From the NCBI GenBank assembly GCA_024224995.1, contig JAAENB010001085.1, positions 1 through 27,418 on the forward strand: a DNA stretch of 27,418 nucleotides, written 5' to 3'. Positions 1 to 8,180 of the stretch are shown piece after piece. The notes under the pieces were generated by a model. The model was given only the letters and a program-made list of their open reading frames with translations. It made no database searches and was not told the DNA's origin. This DNA is from a bacterium (GTDB taxonomy: Bacteria; Spirochaetota; UBA4802; UBA5550). Position numbers and translations under genes: made by a program. Each line of letters starts with the position of its first letter. The stretch's first letter is position 1.

Positions 1-1
1 A

Positions 2-151
2 AAAGCCGATCTCATTGTAGCGAATGATTTTACCACGGTGTCGAATAATCATAAAGCCTTTATTATTGATCCGGAAAAGAATATTGAATCTTTTACGGAA
101 AAAGAAGTTATCGCTCTTAATGTTTTAAAGACCATAGCGGCGAGAGTGTAG
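2..151 (+). CDS. coaB: Phosphopantothenate-cysteine ligase CoaB, 3' end only
   Basis: This is the last 49 codons of a gene entering from the left edge, ending in TAG. CoaB joins cysteine to CTP-activated 4'-phosphopantothenate in coenzyme A synthesis. The visible start KADLIVAND matches the conserved K-x-ADLIVAN segment of the CoaB C-terminal domain. It is followed by a short variable strand and a terminal helix with the family's TEKEVIA-like pattern. A separate coaC follows 210 bases downstream, so the two activities are encoded by separate genes here, in the order B then C, instead of as the fused coaBC. The start and N-terminal half lie outside the window. The identification rests on this short tail plus the neighbouring coaC. 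Confidence 0.8.
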   Translation, partial: KADLIVANDFTTVSNNHKAFIIDPEKNIESFTEKEVIALNVLKTIAARV

Positions 152-186
152 GGAGGCCCTTTGGTCCGGGTAATCGGTGATCGGTA

Positions 187-220
187 CGCGTACGGGCACG
201 GCGCGCCGTGCCCGTACGCG
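187..220. repeat. 34-bp perfect palindrome between coaB and coaC
   Basis: The two 17-base halves are exact reverse complements with no spacer, centred on GGCGCGCC. The inner 26 bp (191-216) recur exactly at 3793-3818, where the flanks differ but are also palindromic. It is a GC-rich dispersed palindrome that could act as a transcript-end hairpin or a REP-like element. No T-run follows. Confidence 0.9.
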
Positions 221-286
221 GTGTTTATCTGGGATTCCCCTCTGTGGTGTTGACCCGGGACAAATCTCCGGGAAACCAACCCGTAA

Positions 287-306
287 AGACGTTGCACGCA
301 ACGTCT
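287..306. repeat. Short inverted repeat, AGACGTTGC family
   Basis: Nine-base arms (AGACGTTGC and GCAACGTCT) are separated by two bases. A close relative lies at 27249-27266, in the repeat-rich tail of the window, so this is a second family of small dispersed hairpins. It lies about 55 bases before coaC. Confidence 0.7.
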
Positions 307-361
307 CTCTTCCCGGAAGCAGGCCCTATTTAAAAAGAAGTTTCTTAAGAGAGAGGAAAAC

Positions 362-916
362 ATGAAGAATAAAAAAATCTTAATCGGCGTAAGCGGAGGG
401 ATCGCGGCCTATAAAGCCTGCTCCCTGGTTAATTATTGTTTAAAAGAGGGAGCGGAAGTGAGGGTGATGATGACGCAAGCCGCGACAAAATTCGTAACCC
501 CCTTAACGTTCCAGACCCTTGCGGGGCACGAAGTCTATACCGACACCTTTGTACACGCGAACCCCGAAGAGGTAATGCACATATCCATAGCGCAATGGGC
601 CGATGTTCTGGTTATTGCACCGGCAACAGCGAATATCATCGGGAAGATAGCCTCCGGAATCGCGGACGATCTGCTCAGCACCGTGGCCCTGGCCCTGCCC
701 GGCACCAAAAAAATAGCCCTTGCCCCGGCAATGAACGTGGAAATGTGGAATAATTCAATCGTACGGAAAAACATAGAGTTTCTGGAAAACGAAGGCGGCA
801 GGTATATTTTTGTAGAACCCCGCTCCGGAGTCCTTGCCTGCCGCGACACCGGCGAAGGCAAAATAGCAAAAAACGACCAGATCATAGATACAGTGAAAAA
901 TATAGTCTCGGAATAA
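362..916 (+). CDS. coaC: Phosphopantothenoylcysteine decarboxylase CoaC
   Basis: This FMN flavoprotein decarboxylates 4'-phosphopantothenoylcysteine to 4'-phosphopantetheine in CoA synthesis, in the cytosol. At 184 residues it is a stand-alone CoaC. Visible motifs are the flavin-binding VSGGIAAYK (10-18), His73 in the MHIS segment (the family's catalytic His), PATAN (87-91), the PAMN motif (122-125), and the substrate clamp SGVLACRDTGEGK (155-167) with the expected active-site Cys160. The start is supported by GAGG five bases before the ATG. The upstream gene is coaB, and the gap between them is filled with hairpin repeats, so cotranscription is likely but may be attenuated. It converges with the cyclase gene downstream. 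Confidence 0.95.
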   Translation: MKNKKILIGVSGGIAAYKACSLVNYCLKEGAEVRVMMTQAATKFVTPLTFQTLAGHEVYTDTFVHANPEEVMHISIAQWADVLVIAPATANIIGKIASGIADDLLSTVALALPGTKKIALAPAMNVEMWNNSIVRKNIEFLENEGGRYIFVEPRSGVLACRDTGEGKIAKNDQIIDTVKNIVSE

Positions 917-924
917 CAATGAAA

Positions 925-958
925 GCGAGGTTACGCAACCTCGCACCCCTCGCAGGGG
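925..958. terminator. Hairpins between convergent coaC and the cyclase gene
   Basis: GCGAGGTT and AACCTCGC (925-932 and 937-944) form an 8-bp stem with a 4-base loop. A small CCCCT/AGGGG hairpin follows (946-958). The position between two convergent stop codons fits a transcript-end structure. There is no T-run, so it is not a canonical intrinsic terminator. The CCCCTCGCAGGGG unit recurs elsewhere in the window. Confidence 0.4.
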
Positions 959-990
959 CGCACCCCCTCGGGAGCAATGATCACTCTTTC

Positions 991-3168
991 CTAAACCCCC
1001 ATCTCCCTGCACTTCGCCAGGTAATACAGCACCCCGCCGTCTTTGGGATTCATAGCCAGTATCTTATTAAAGTTATTCTCCGCCTCGGAATATTTACCCC
1101 GGTTAAACAAGCGGATAGCCTCTTCGAACTGGGGAATGGTTTTTATTTTAAGGTCGCTAATACTGCTGCCCTGGTTGCCAATAACCTCAAAAATCGACGT
1201 CGCTTTTTGTTTGCCTCTAACCCGGACTTTTCCCAGCATCCGGAAATCGAACAATGAGGGATCGGTCAGTTTATTGATGATATCCTCGCTAACGACAATA
1301 GTCGCCTTGAACCGCTTTGAAAGGTTTTCGAGCCGGGAAGAAATATTCACGGCGTCGGCAATAACCGTGCCGTCGATCCGTTCCTCTTCACCAATGGTCC
1401 CCAGCATGAGGTCGCCGCGATGGATACCAAAGCCAATTTCAATTGGCTGGTACCCGGATTTTTTCCTGGCAACATTGTATTCGCTCACGGTCTCAAGCAT
1501 TTCAATGGCGCAGGAAACTGCGTCTTCCGTGCTATGGGGGAAGAGGGCCATGATCCCGTCGCCCAGGTATTTGTCGATAAATCCGTTGTTGCTCCGGATA
1601 ACGGGGCTAACGCGGTTTAAGTAGGAATTCAGGAACCTGAAATTTTCATCGGGACTCATTGATTCCGAAAGGGACGTAAAAGACCGGATGTCGGAAAAAA
1701 GAACGGCCATTTCTTTTTCAATGGAGTCCCCAAGATTCACATCAAGAATGGAATCCTTGCCTAAAAAGTGAATAAATTCCGTAGGGACAAAACGCGCCAG
1801 ACTGATATTCAGCTTTTCAACATAGCGGAAAACCCAGTTAAACTTTAACGAAAGAAGCAGGGATTGCGATAAAATAAACAGGAGACAGCCATAGGTAACC
1901 ATAAATGGCGTGTCAATAATCTCGTTTGACGTTAAAATATCGTTCACAATGGCAGCGAAAAAGACAAAAGAGCCCCCTAAAATATACCAGGCCCCTTTTT
2001 TTTCCGACCTGTTCTTTCGGAACAGGGCAATAATAAGAATGGTAGTAATATAAAAGCATAAGGCAACAAGAATAGCATGGAAGCCCAGTACAATGATACC
2101 GTAAATATTAAGGCTGAATATACCGGTGACAGCAAGGAAAAGCGCGGCCACTCCCCAGATTATTTTTTGCACGAATTCTTTAAACAGTTTGGGATAGATA
2201 TTATAAATAAAACTATAAAAAAGCGCCGGTAAGATATAAACAGTACTGTATTCTATTTTATTAAGGAGCTCAAAAATGAAGGCATCGGGATCGGGGAAAT
2301 ACCATGTAACCAGGAACCGTTCCGTAGAAATAAAGCGGACGGCCATAAAAAGGCAAAAAAGAGCAAAATATAAACTCGATTTTTCATTTCTCCTGTTTAT
2401 AAAAAAGATCATATAATGAAAGACCGATATAAAAAGAATGCCCAGGACAAAGTAGCTTAAAGACTGGTTTCCGCTGACCCATTCCCGCAGCTCTTCTTCC
2501 GAACCCAGGATAAGGGGTTCCCATAATCCACCGGGACTGCCGTGAGAAAAATCGGCAGCCTGGATAATAATATAAACGGCATCAAACTTATTATGGAATA
2601 CTTTTAGCTGAGGATTGTACTGTGGAACAGAGTCTTTTTCAGAGGTTCCCACGAGCCCGTTTGCCATAAAAGGTTTAATCTTTTGAAGCAGCCTGCTTGT
2701 TTTATGTATATCAACATTTTTTTTTGAGTTCTCCGAAAGCTCAAAGGGAACAAGATATAATTTATACGAGGTACCGGCCCGTGACAGGTAAAGAGAGAGA
2801 TCTTTTCCCCGGGGAAGACCCGTAACCAGGAGCCGGAAAGTAGCAAATCCACTGACAGCAGCTTCTTTTTTAGTCTCAGGATCGGTATAGGAACCCCAGT
2901 TTCCCGGAGTATCAAGATATGTTTTTTGGCCGGAATTGTTTACCTGTTCCGTTAAAAAGTCTGCCGGCTCAAGAAGCCTGTTCCGGTAGAATTCCCACTC
3001 ACCATTAAGCCTCACAAACCCGTTTTTGTCCGGATTCCAGCCGGAAAGGTCCATCGTACCCGAGATTGCTCCGGGTATTGCCCTGGTTTCGGGGTCGCTG
3101 CCGCAGGATACCGCCAGGAACAGGATTAGCAGGATCGAAAGTAAGAACAATGTAAACCTGATTCTCAT
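991..3168 (-). CDS. 7TMR-DISM adenylate/guanylate cyclase with lipobox and C-terminal TPR
   Basis: This is a 725-residue inner-membrane receptor cyclase that should make a cyclic nucleotide from NTP. Residues 1-22 form a signal sequence ending in AVSC, a possible lipobox (Cys22). Residues 40-230 resemble the periplasmic 7TMR-DISM extracellular domain. About seven membrane helices span 235-445. A class III cyclase domain runs from 485 to 665, with metal-binding Asp in FSDIRSFT (491-498) and YLGDGIMALF (534-543). A short TPR-like tail runs from 680 to 721. AGGAG lies five bases before the ATG. The purine-specifying residues cannot be assigned confidently by eye, so cAMP versus cGMP is open. It is transcribed alone, diverging from the small gene at 3383. 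Confidence 0.9.
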   Translation of the reverse strand: MRIRFTLFLLSILLILFLAVSCGSDPETRAIPGAISGTMDLSGWNPDKNGFVRLNGEWEFYRNRLLEPADFLTEQVNNSGQKTYLDTPGNWGSYTDPETKKEAAVSGFATFRLLVTGLPRGKDLSLYLSRAGTSYKLYLVPFELSENSKKNVDIHKTSRLLQKIKPFMANGLVGTSEKDSVPQYNPQLKVFHNKFDAVYIIIQAADFSHGSPGGLWEPLILGSEEELREWVSGNQSLSYFVLGILFISVFHYMIFFINRRNEKSSLYFALFCLFMAVRFISTERFLVTWYFPDPDAFIFELLNKIEYSTVYILPALFYSFIYNIYPKLFKEFVQKIIWGVAALFLAVTGIFSLNIYGIIVLGFHAILVALCFYITTILIIALFRKNRSEKKGAWYILGGSFVFFAAIVNDILTSNEIIDTPFMVTYGCLLFILSQSLLLSLKFNWVFRYVEKLNISLARFVPTEFIHFLGKDSILDVNLGDSIEKEMAVLFSDIRSFTSLSESMSPDENFRFLNSYLNRVSPVIRSNNGFIDKYLGDGIMALFPHSTEDAVSCAIEMLETVSEYNVARKKSGYQPIEIGFGIHRGDLMLGTIGEEERIDGTVIADAVNISSRLENLSKRFKATIVVSEDIINKLTDPSLFDFRMLGKVRVRGKQKATSIFEVIGNQGSSISDLKIKTIPQFEEAIRLFNRGKYSEAENNFNKILAMNPKDGGVLYYLAKCREMGV

Positions 3169-3215
3169 GAAAACTCCTATATCTATAAACCCACCAAAAC
3201 AACAAGATTACTATA

Positions 3216-3235
3216 CGGTTGATTAAAATCAACCG
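3216..3235. promoter_or_regulatory. Inverted repeat in the divergent promoter region
   Basis: CGGTTGATT and AATCAACCG form 9-base arms around two bases, about 50 bases before the cyclase start. This is a plausible dyad operator for the cyclase or the divergent gene. No convincing -35/-10 pair was found beside it, so the role is inferred from position only. Confidence 0.35.
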
Positions 3236-3382
3236 GAAAGCAGCCCTTTTTGAATTTTTTTGAATTTTTTTCGGTTTTTCAAAAAAAGTTTGTTACTTTT
3301 TGCCCCAAAATGATGCTCTATTAATAAGGGGCTTTTGTAGTGCACAACGAAAGATCTAAATATTTAAAAAATGGAGATCACA

Positions 3383-3781
3383 ATGATAAGGTTAAAAAAA
3401 ATGGGAGACGCGCAAAAAGAAATGATTTTTAATGTATATGCTATTGTAGAGGACAATATTATACGGGAAGTAGCTATTCGGAGCCACCAGGTAGAGGGAA
3501 CTGATGAAGAAAAGGGGAAATACCTGGAAAAGCGGGTTGAAGAGGACTGGAAAAAAGCAGAGCGGTATAAATTGCCGGAAAGTTTTATTTATACGGATTT
3601 TTTTAATGTACACAGCGAGGATTTTAACATGATACCCTATGGGGTGTATAAAAATATCATGGGAACCAATTACGAATCCCAGGTATATAAAAACGCCCTG
3701 GCGGCAAAAGGAGCCCCAAATAATCCCCTGGTGTGCCGCTCCATCGTAATCAATAATAAAATATTGGCAGACGCGGCATAA
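3383..3781 (+). CDS. Hypothetical protein, 132 residues
   Basis: I do not recognise this protein. It is soluble and charged, with no signal peptide or membrane helix. A basic N-terminus is followed by an alternating beta pattern, an acidic and lysine-rich helix in the middle (EEKGKYLEKRVEEDWKKAE), and a more aromatic C-terminal part. An ATG at 3371 would give 136 residues. GGAG at 3373-3376 lies six bases before the ATG at 3383 and decides for the shorter form. It diverges from the cyclase gene and is followed by a 40-bp palindrome five bases past the stop. Codon usage and base composition match the neighbours. Confidence 0.75.
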   Translation: MIRLKKMGDAQKEMIFNVYAIVEDNIIREVAIRSHQVEGTDEEKGKYLEKRVEEDWKKAERYKLPESFIYTDFFNVHSEDFNMIPYGVYKNIMGTNYESQVYKNALAAKGAPNNPLVCRSIVINNKILADAA

Positions 3782-3785
3782 ATCC

Positions 3786-3825
3786 GTACTTGTACGGGCA
3801 CGGCGCGCCGTGCCCGTACAAGTAC
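3786..3825. repeat. 40-bp perfect palindrome between convergent genes
   Basis: The two 20-base halves are exact reverse complements with no spacer. The inner 26 bp equal 191-216, but the outer seven bases on each side differ from that copy and still pair (GTACTTG with CAAGTAC). It lies between the stops of the genes at 3781 (+) and 3837 (-), so it could work as a bidirectional transcript-end hairpin. Confidence 0.9.
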
Positions 3826-3836
3826 ACAGCGGAGGA

Positions 3837-4742
3837 TTATTTCATATAAACGGAATAATTTTTTCTCAGGGCCAGTTTGGAGAACGTCATATTGGGATAG
3901 CCCAGGGTTAGAACCGCATGGACCCTGTTATTTTTGGGGATGCCCAGCAATTCTTTTATTTTTGGAACCCTGTTAATTGACTCGGAAGCATACCCGATGT
4001 AGCAGGTGCCCAGACCCAGTGCATGGGCAAGGAGAGCTATATTGTACGTGGCATATTGGCCGTCTTCAACCGGGGTGCTGCGGCCCATGGGGCTGTGACA
4101 GATAATTACGGCAGGAGCTCCATGGAAAAGAATATCTTTCCCGGCTTCAGCTTCCCGAAGGCCCTGTTCAACGCTTTCAAGGCGTTCTTTGTAATAGGTA
4201 ATAAGGGTTTTTCCGGCAACAAGGACCGAAAGGTAACGGGTAAAAACATTTTTCGCAATGGCGTTTATTTTAATAAAGAATTTTTTTATTTCCTGGGCAA
4301 GATCCCAGACTTTTTCCCTGCCGTTAAGAACGGTAAATTCCCATTCCTGCTCATTACTTCCCGAAGGGGCGGTAACCGCGAATTCCAGCAGGTCGGAAAT
4401 TATTTCATTGGGAATGGGCTGGTTCGTATATTTCCGGACACTTCTCCGGGAACGGATAGCGTTCACCAGGAATTCCGGATCGATTTTTCCCGCGGGGATC
4501 GATTTTGCAGTATACTTAAAGGAGGTGAAATATATTTTTTTCAATGCTGTTTCGTCAAAACTGATGGCATCAAAGGCGCAAACGGAATGACAATGGGAGC
4601 AAAGCATGCATTCGTCAACAGTAACACTGACCTGGTCTTTTTCTTTAATTTTTTCTTTAACAAGGTGATCTTTGGGACAAATGTCGATGCACTTGCCGCA
4701 GAGAGTACATTTTTTAGTATTTATAATCGGTATCATCTTCAT
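3837..4742 (-). CDS. Nitroreductase-family protein with N-terminal 2[4Fe-4S] ferredoxin domain
   Basis: This is a 301-residue cytosolic flavin oxidoreductase. Residues 1-60 are a bacterial-type ferredoxin with two cysteine clusters: Cys12/15/18/22 (CTLCGKCIDICP) and Cys45/48/51/55 (CMLCSHCHSVC). Only three residues separate Cys51 from Cys55, and the usual following Pro is replaced by Ala. From residue 90 on it is an NfsA/NfnB-like fold, starting with the FMN-phosphate contact RSRRSVRKY and ending near GLGTCYIGYA. Such fusions pass electrons from ferredoxin to FMN; the substrate is unknown. GAGG eight bases before the ATG supports the start. It is the last gene of a probable operon with the EamA transporter and the RsmG-SpoU fusion. 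Confidence 0.9.
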   Translation of the reverse strand: MKMIPIINTKKCTLCGKCIDICPKDHLVKEKIKEKDQVSVTVDECMLCSHCHSVCAFDAISFDETALKKIYFTSFKYTAKSIPAGKIDPEFLVNAIRSRRSVRKYTNQPIPNEIISDLLEFAVTAPSGSNEQEWEFTVLNGREKVWDLAQEIKKFFIKINAIAKNVFTRYLSVLVAGKTLITYYKERLESVEQGLREAEAGKDILFHGAPAVIICHSPMGRSTPVEDGQYATYNIALLAHALGLGTCYIGYASESINRVPKIKELLGIPKNNRVHAVLTLGYPNMTFSKLALRKNYSVYMK

Positions 4743-4790
4743 ATTCTTTTCCTCTCGTTATGAAAAAAGGGAACGGGCTTGTTTGTCAAC

Positions 4791-5666
4791 TTATTCTTTC
4801 TTATAAACGACAATCCCTGAAAAAATGATAATAATACCGCCGATTATTTGAAAACGGTTTATTGATTCGTTTAATATAATAATCGCAAAAACAATGGCGA
4901 TAACCGGTGTTGCCATGCGCATCATACTGAGGAAAGAGGCGGAAGCAAGTTCCAGGATCTTGTTCGTAGCCAGGACAACAACAGCGGCAAGGATGCCGAT
5001 AGCAAAAGCCCAACCCCAGTTCGAATGAAAATCAAAAGATATTTGCGGGAAGAAGAGACCGCCAATAAACATGAATAATACTATGAAAAGGCCGCCGAAA
5101 ATACCCCGGTACAGTGAAAAAGTCACGGCAGAGACATTCGACAGGGTTACTTTGGTAATAATAATACCAATGGAAAACAGTAATGATCTGAGTATGGTCA
5201 GAAGATCACCTCTTTGAGGGATAATATTTTTGCCTGATGTGGAAACCAGGTAAGCCCCAAGAAGCAGAAGAAATATGAGGAAAATTTTATGAGGTTTCAG
5301 ACGTTCTTTGAGAAAGAAGTATGCCAGGAGCGGAATAAAAAATACCGGTGTTTGAACAATAAAAGCGTAATTTATTGCTGATGTATGCTTGAGAGCAATA
5401 AAACCGATGACATAGGCGCATCCCGAGCCCAGGGACCCAACAATAATAATGTTAATGAGTGTTTTTCTGCTGAGCCTGAAAATATCCAGCCGTTCCCGGT
5501 AAAAGCCGTAAATCAACAGCAGCAGTGATGATACAGCATTGATCTTCCAGGAGAAATTGAGCGGATCAACTCCCTGGTTTAATACATGTTTAATTACGGG
5601 GAAGAGCAGGCCGGCAACAGTAACCTGGACAAGTACATACAATAAGGTTTTCTGTTTTTTTTCCAT
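4791..5666 (-). CDS. EamA/DMT-superfamily transporter
   Basis: This is a 291-residue inner-membrane protein with about ten hydrophobic helices arranged as two EamA repeats (roughly 7-143 and 154-288). Each repeat ends with the family's short acidic-turn motif before the last helix: FFLKERLKPHK near 117 and IILNESINRF near 264. The family exports amino acids, metabolites or drugs; the substrate cannot be read from the sequence. The start lies 12 bases after the stop of the upstream methyltransferase gene. No strong ribosome site is visible, which suggests translational coupling. The downstream nitroreductase starts 48 bases after its stop. Confidence 0.9.
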   Translation of the reverse strand: MEKKQKTLLYVLVQVTVAGLLFPVIKHVLNQGVDPLNFSWKINAVSSLLLLIYGFYRERLDIFRLSRKTLINIIIVGSLGSGCAYVIGFIALKHTSAINYAFIVQTPVFFIPLLAYFFLKERLKPHKIFLIFLLLLGAYLVSTSGKNIIPQRGDLLTILRSLLFSIGIIITKVTLSNVSAVTFSLYRGIFGGLFIVLFMFIGGLFFPQISFDFHSNWGWAFAIGILAAVVVLATNKILELASASFLSMMRMATPVIAIVFAIIILNESINRFQIIGGIIIIFSGIVVYKKE

Positions 5667-5678
5667 TAGCGGATCTTT

Positions 5679-7154
5679 TTATCCACGTCTTCTCCACTCG
5701 TAAAGAGCAATTGATGCGGCAATTGCGGCATTTAACGATTCAATATTGTTTTGAAGCGGGATTGAGAGCGCTTCGCTTTTTAAATGATCGGGAAGCCCGG
5801 GGCCTTCAATACCGGGTAAAAGAAGAAACCGGTCCGGAAATTCAAAGGAGTCTATTTCCCGGCCTCTTTTATCCAGGGCAACCACCGGTAATGAATGCTT
5901 TTCAATATGGTCCGGCAGGCTGTAAATAGAAGGGCCTTTTTTGATCACTGCCTTAAAAACAGCTCCGGCTGAAGCGCGGATCGATTTTGGATGGAACGGG
6001 GAAGCAGATTCCCGAAGCATGATGAAACTGTTAACCCCGAGACCAACAGCGGAGCGGATAACCGCGCCAACATTGGCAGGGTCCTGAAAGGGGATCAGCA
6101 GTGTACAGCCCTGTTCAAGGGAGAAGTCCCATTCTTCAAGGTGCGGAAGGCCGGCCACCAGCAGAGGCGCGCCCGTGCTAAAAGTATCGAGCTCGTTAAA
6201 AAGTGATTTTTTTAAAATGAGCAGCTTGCCGGAATTGTTAAAAAGAGTGAGCTGTTCATTGAAAGAATCGGTATCTTCTACATAGTCATCGAAAATGACC
6301 AGGTATTCGTTTTCAAGGGAATGATCCTTTTGTTCCAGGAGCTCCGTAACCTGCTTTTTTCCGGATATAATAATCTTTTTGTTTTTTTTGATCCCTTCAA
6401 TGGAGGTGATTTTTTTAAGTTCTTTGAATCGTTTATTCTCTTTTGAGCTAATGGGAAACCCTATGGTTTCATCGGGATTGATAAATATTTTATAGGTCTT
6501 TTTCAGGGAAGAAGAGATCCGTTTATATACAAGCAGTCTTCTTTTGAAACCGGTGCCGGGAAGGGTGTATTCCATGTCATGATCAAGGGAATAATCGCTA
6601 TGGTTTTGTTCCGAAAGTTCCTGCTTGTCTTTATCCGCGCCCGGACCTTTCATGAATATTACTTTTCCACCGGCAGGGAGGAAATGGCTAACGCGGTGCA
6701 GGGTTTCATCAACGGATTCAAGAGCCCTGGTAATAACTCCCCGGGCTTCGAAAAAGGACTTGTCCGTAACCAGGTGGGGGTAGACTTCGATCTTTTCAAG
6801 GCCCAGTTTATCAATAACCATATTCATGAATGAGACCCGTTTGTGCCGGGGCTCGGCAAGGATAATATGCAGGTCCGGATTTACCAGCTTCAGGGGAATG
6901 CCGGGAAATCCCGCTCCTGTGCCAATGTCCACAAGAGGAGAGGGGAGATCTATTAATTGGGTAATATGGACAGAATCAATAAAATGTTTGATAATAATAT
7001 CGTCGAAACGTTTTAAGCGGGAAAGGTCCAGTTCATCATTGTATTCAACCAGAAGGTCGTAGAAATCGCGGAAGAGTTTTTCTTCTCCCGGAGAAGGGGA
7101 GAAGCCGCTCCCGGCAAAGAGTCTTTTCATTTTTTTTTGTTCATGCATGTCCAT
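5679..7154 (-). CDS. rsmG: Fusion of RsmG (16S rRNA m7G527 methyltransferase) with a SpoU/TrmH-family RNA 2'-O-methyltransferase
   Basis: This is one uninterrupted 491-codon frame. Residues 1-212 are a complete RsmG, with the SAM-binding LVDIGTGAGFPGIPLKL at 74-90, the AEPRHKRVSF segment at 100-109 and a terminal strand LLVYKR. Residues 238-280 look like a SpoU substrate-binding domain. Residues 345-490 carry the three SPOUT knot motifs: DPANVGAVIRSA (358-369), LLPGIEGPG (445-453) and IPLQNNIESLNAAIAA (465-480). Each half is near the normal length of its single-domain family, so it is a true two-enzyme fusion. The SpoU target nucleotide is unknown. The start is uncertain: no clear ribosome site precedes 7154, and Met codons at 7148 and 7130 are alternatives. 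It is the first gene of a three-gene operon. Confidence 0.92.
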   Translation of the reverse strand: MDMHEQKKMKRLFAGSGFSPSPGEEKLFRDFYDLLVEYNDELDLSRLKRFDDIIIKHFIDSVHITQLIDLPSPLVDIGTGAGFPGIPLKLVNPDLHIILAEPRHKRVSFMNMVIDKLGLEKIEVYPHLVTDKSFFEARGVITRALESVDETLHRVSHFLPAGGKVIFMKGPGADKDKQELSEQNHSDYSLDHDMEYTLPGTGFKRRLLVYKRISSSLKKTYKIFINPDETIGFPISSKENKRFKELKKITSIEGIKKNKKIIISGKKQVTELLEQKDHSLENEYLVIFDDYVEDTDSFNEQLTLFNNSGKLLILKKSLFNELDTFSTGAPLLVAGLPHLEEWDFSLEQGCTLLIPFQDPANVGAVIRSAVGLGVNSFIMLRESASPFHPKSIRASAGAVFKAVIKKGPSIYSLPDHIEKHSLPVVALDKRGREIDSFEFPDRFLLLPGIEGPGLPDHLKSEALSIPLQNNIESLNAAIAASIALYEWRRRG

Positions 7155-7216
7155 TTGAACAAAAACAATGACACCCTGAACTTTGTCAAGATAGTTTTAA
7201 AGCCGGGCTCCCGGGT

Positions 7217-7330
7217 CTTCGGCTCCGCTCAGACACCGGATGGCCGGGAAAATATACGGAAGAAACTGTGTCGATACCGGAGTCTGTTTCCATCGGCCCC
7301 CCAACCCCTGCGAGGGGCTTCCAGCCCCTC
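7217..7330. repeat. Composite dispersed repeat, copy 1
   Basis: Positions 7217-7270 match 27124-27176 at roughly nine bases in ten, starting with CTTCGGCTCCGCTCAG and ending at AAGAAACTGTG. A shorter piece of the same unit is at 26179-26201. Further along, CCCCTGCGAGGGG (7304-7316) recurs at 27223-27235. The arrangement suggests a mosaic non-coding element of about 110 bases. No coding potential was seen. Confidence 0.75.
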
Positions 7331-7386
7331 GTTATGATGAAGGAAGCCCCGGTTCTAGATTCTAGTTTCTCGAGAGCTCTCTTAAC

Positions 7387-8139
7387 TTAATACTTGATTA
7401 TATAATTAACCGCTGCATTTGTAGGACGGGTTTCGGAATTTCCACTTGAATCTGAAGTCCTGTGGACTTGATGTTGACCATTATCGTTATCAACCCCCCC
7501 GGCAGATCCAAAAGAAGTAATAATCGCTGTTGCCCCAAACTCAGAAAGATATATATCCCAATAATTATGCGAATGTTCCTCATATGCATGATCTTGATAG
7601 GTACCGACTGCGTCTCCTGTGTTCCCGCCATAGGAATTGGTTCTTGAATCTGCGTCAGGATCTACGCCTGAACCGTCACTGACCCCCCGGAGAAATCTTC
7701 CTCTGAGATCGGGCAGATTGAACGTAGTTGAGCCGTCTCCGGTACCCCATGACGTACCAACAACATCATACAGAGTACTGTAATCCGAACGGCTTACAGC
7801 CCTTCCGTCACAGAGCAGCCATTGATCAGGAACTTTATCTGTTGAGCCCGCAAACGGGTTTATCGTGCCTGTAGGCGAAATCCGTTTAGCCAGAGCGGTA
7901 ATTTGCTCTTGAAGCTGGGTCACTTCGGTATCGATACTGCTCTGCACTGTGGCAATATTGGAATCCAGGGTGCTGTTGTTGCTCTGCAAAGTGGCAATAG
8001 TGGCATACATTTCGGAGAAGCTGAACCCATCGTCATCTTCTGAGCTTCCACTCTGGGAAAGTCCGGCTTCGCATCCTATAAAGGTAAGCACTACAGCCGT
8101 AAGCAGTGCGGTCATTTGAATATTGAATTTCGTTGTCAT
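7387..8139 (-). CDS. Lipoprotein with coiled coil and phage tail-collar domain
   Basis: A signal sequence ends in FIGC (lipidated Cys23). It is followed by an acidic Ser-rich tether, then heptad-like repeats at about 44-86 suggesting a trimeric coiled coil. Residues 89-152 are a phage tail-collar domain (INPFAGS, WLLCDGRAVSR, FNLPDLRGRFLRG). The C-terminus ETRPTNAAVNYIIK is the usual end of collar-type tail fibres. At 250 residues it resembles the tip of a short fibre anchored to a membrane instead of a virion. No other phage genes are nearby. AGGA five bases before the ATG supports the start. A strong promoter, paired direct repeats and a C14/A9 tract lie upstream. A surface adhesin or display role is inference. 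Confidence 0.85.
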   Translation of the reverse strand: MTTKFNIQMTALLTAVVLTFIGCEAGLSQSGSSEDDDGFSFSEMYATIATLQSNNSTLDSNIATVQSSIDTEVTQLQEQITALAKRISPTGTINPFAGSTDKVPDQWLLCDGRAVSRSDYSTLYDVVGTSWGTGDGSTTFNLPDLRGRFLRGVSDGSGVDPDADSRTNSYGGNTGDAVGTYQDHAYEEHSHNYWDIYLSEFGATAIITSFGSAGGVDNDNGQHQVHRTSDSSGNSETRPTNAAVNYIIKY

Positions 8140-8180
8140 AAAAGTCCTCTCATGGTTTAATTATCTAAAATGATATTGAA

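Noticed and set aside
4023..4763. 246-codon open frame on the plus strand
   Set aside because: Opposite the nitroreductase, whose motifs are intact; the product has no recognisable domain.
7161..7189. TTGACA before the RsmG-SpoU fusion as a promoter for a leaderless mRNA
   Set aside because: The -35 is good, but the sequence 17 bases on (GTTTTT) is not a convincing -10.
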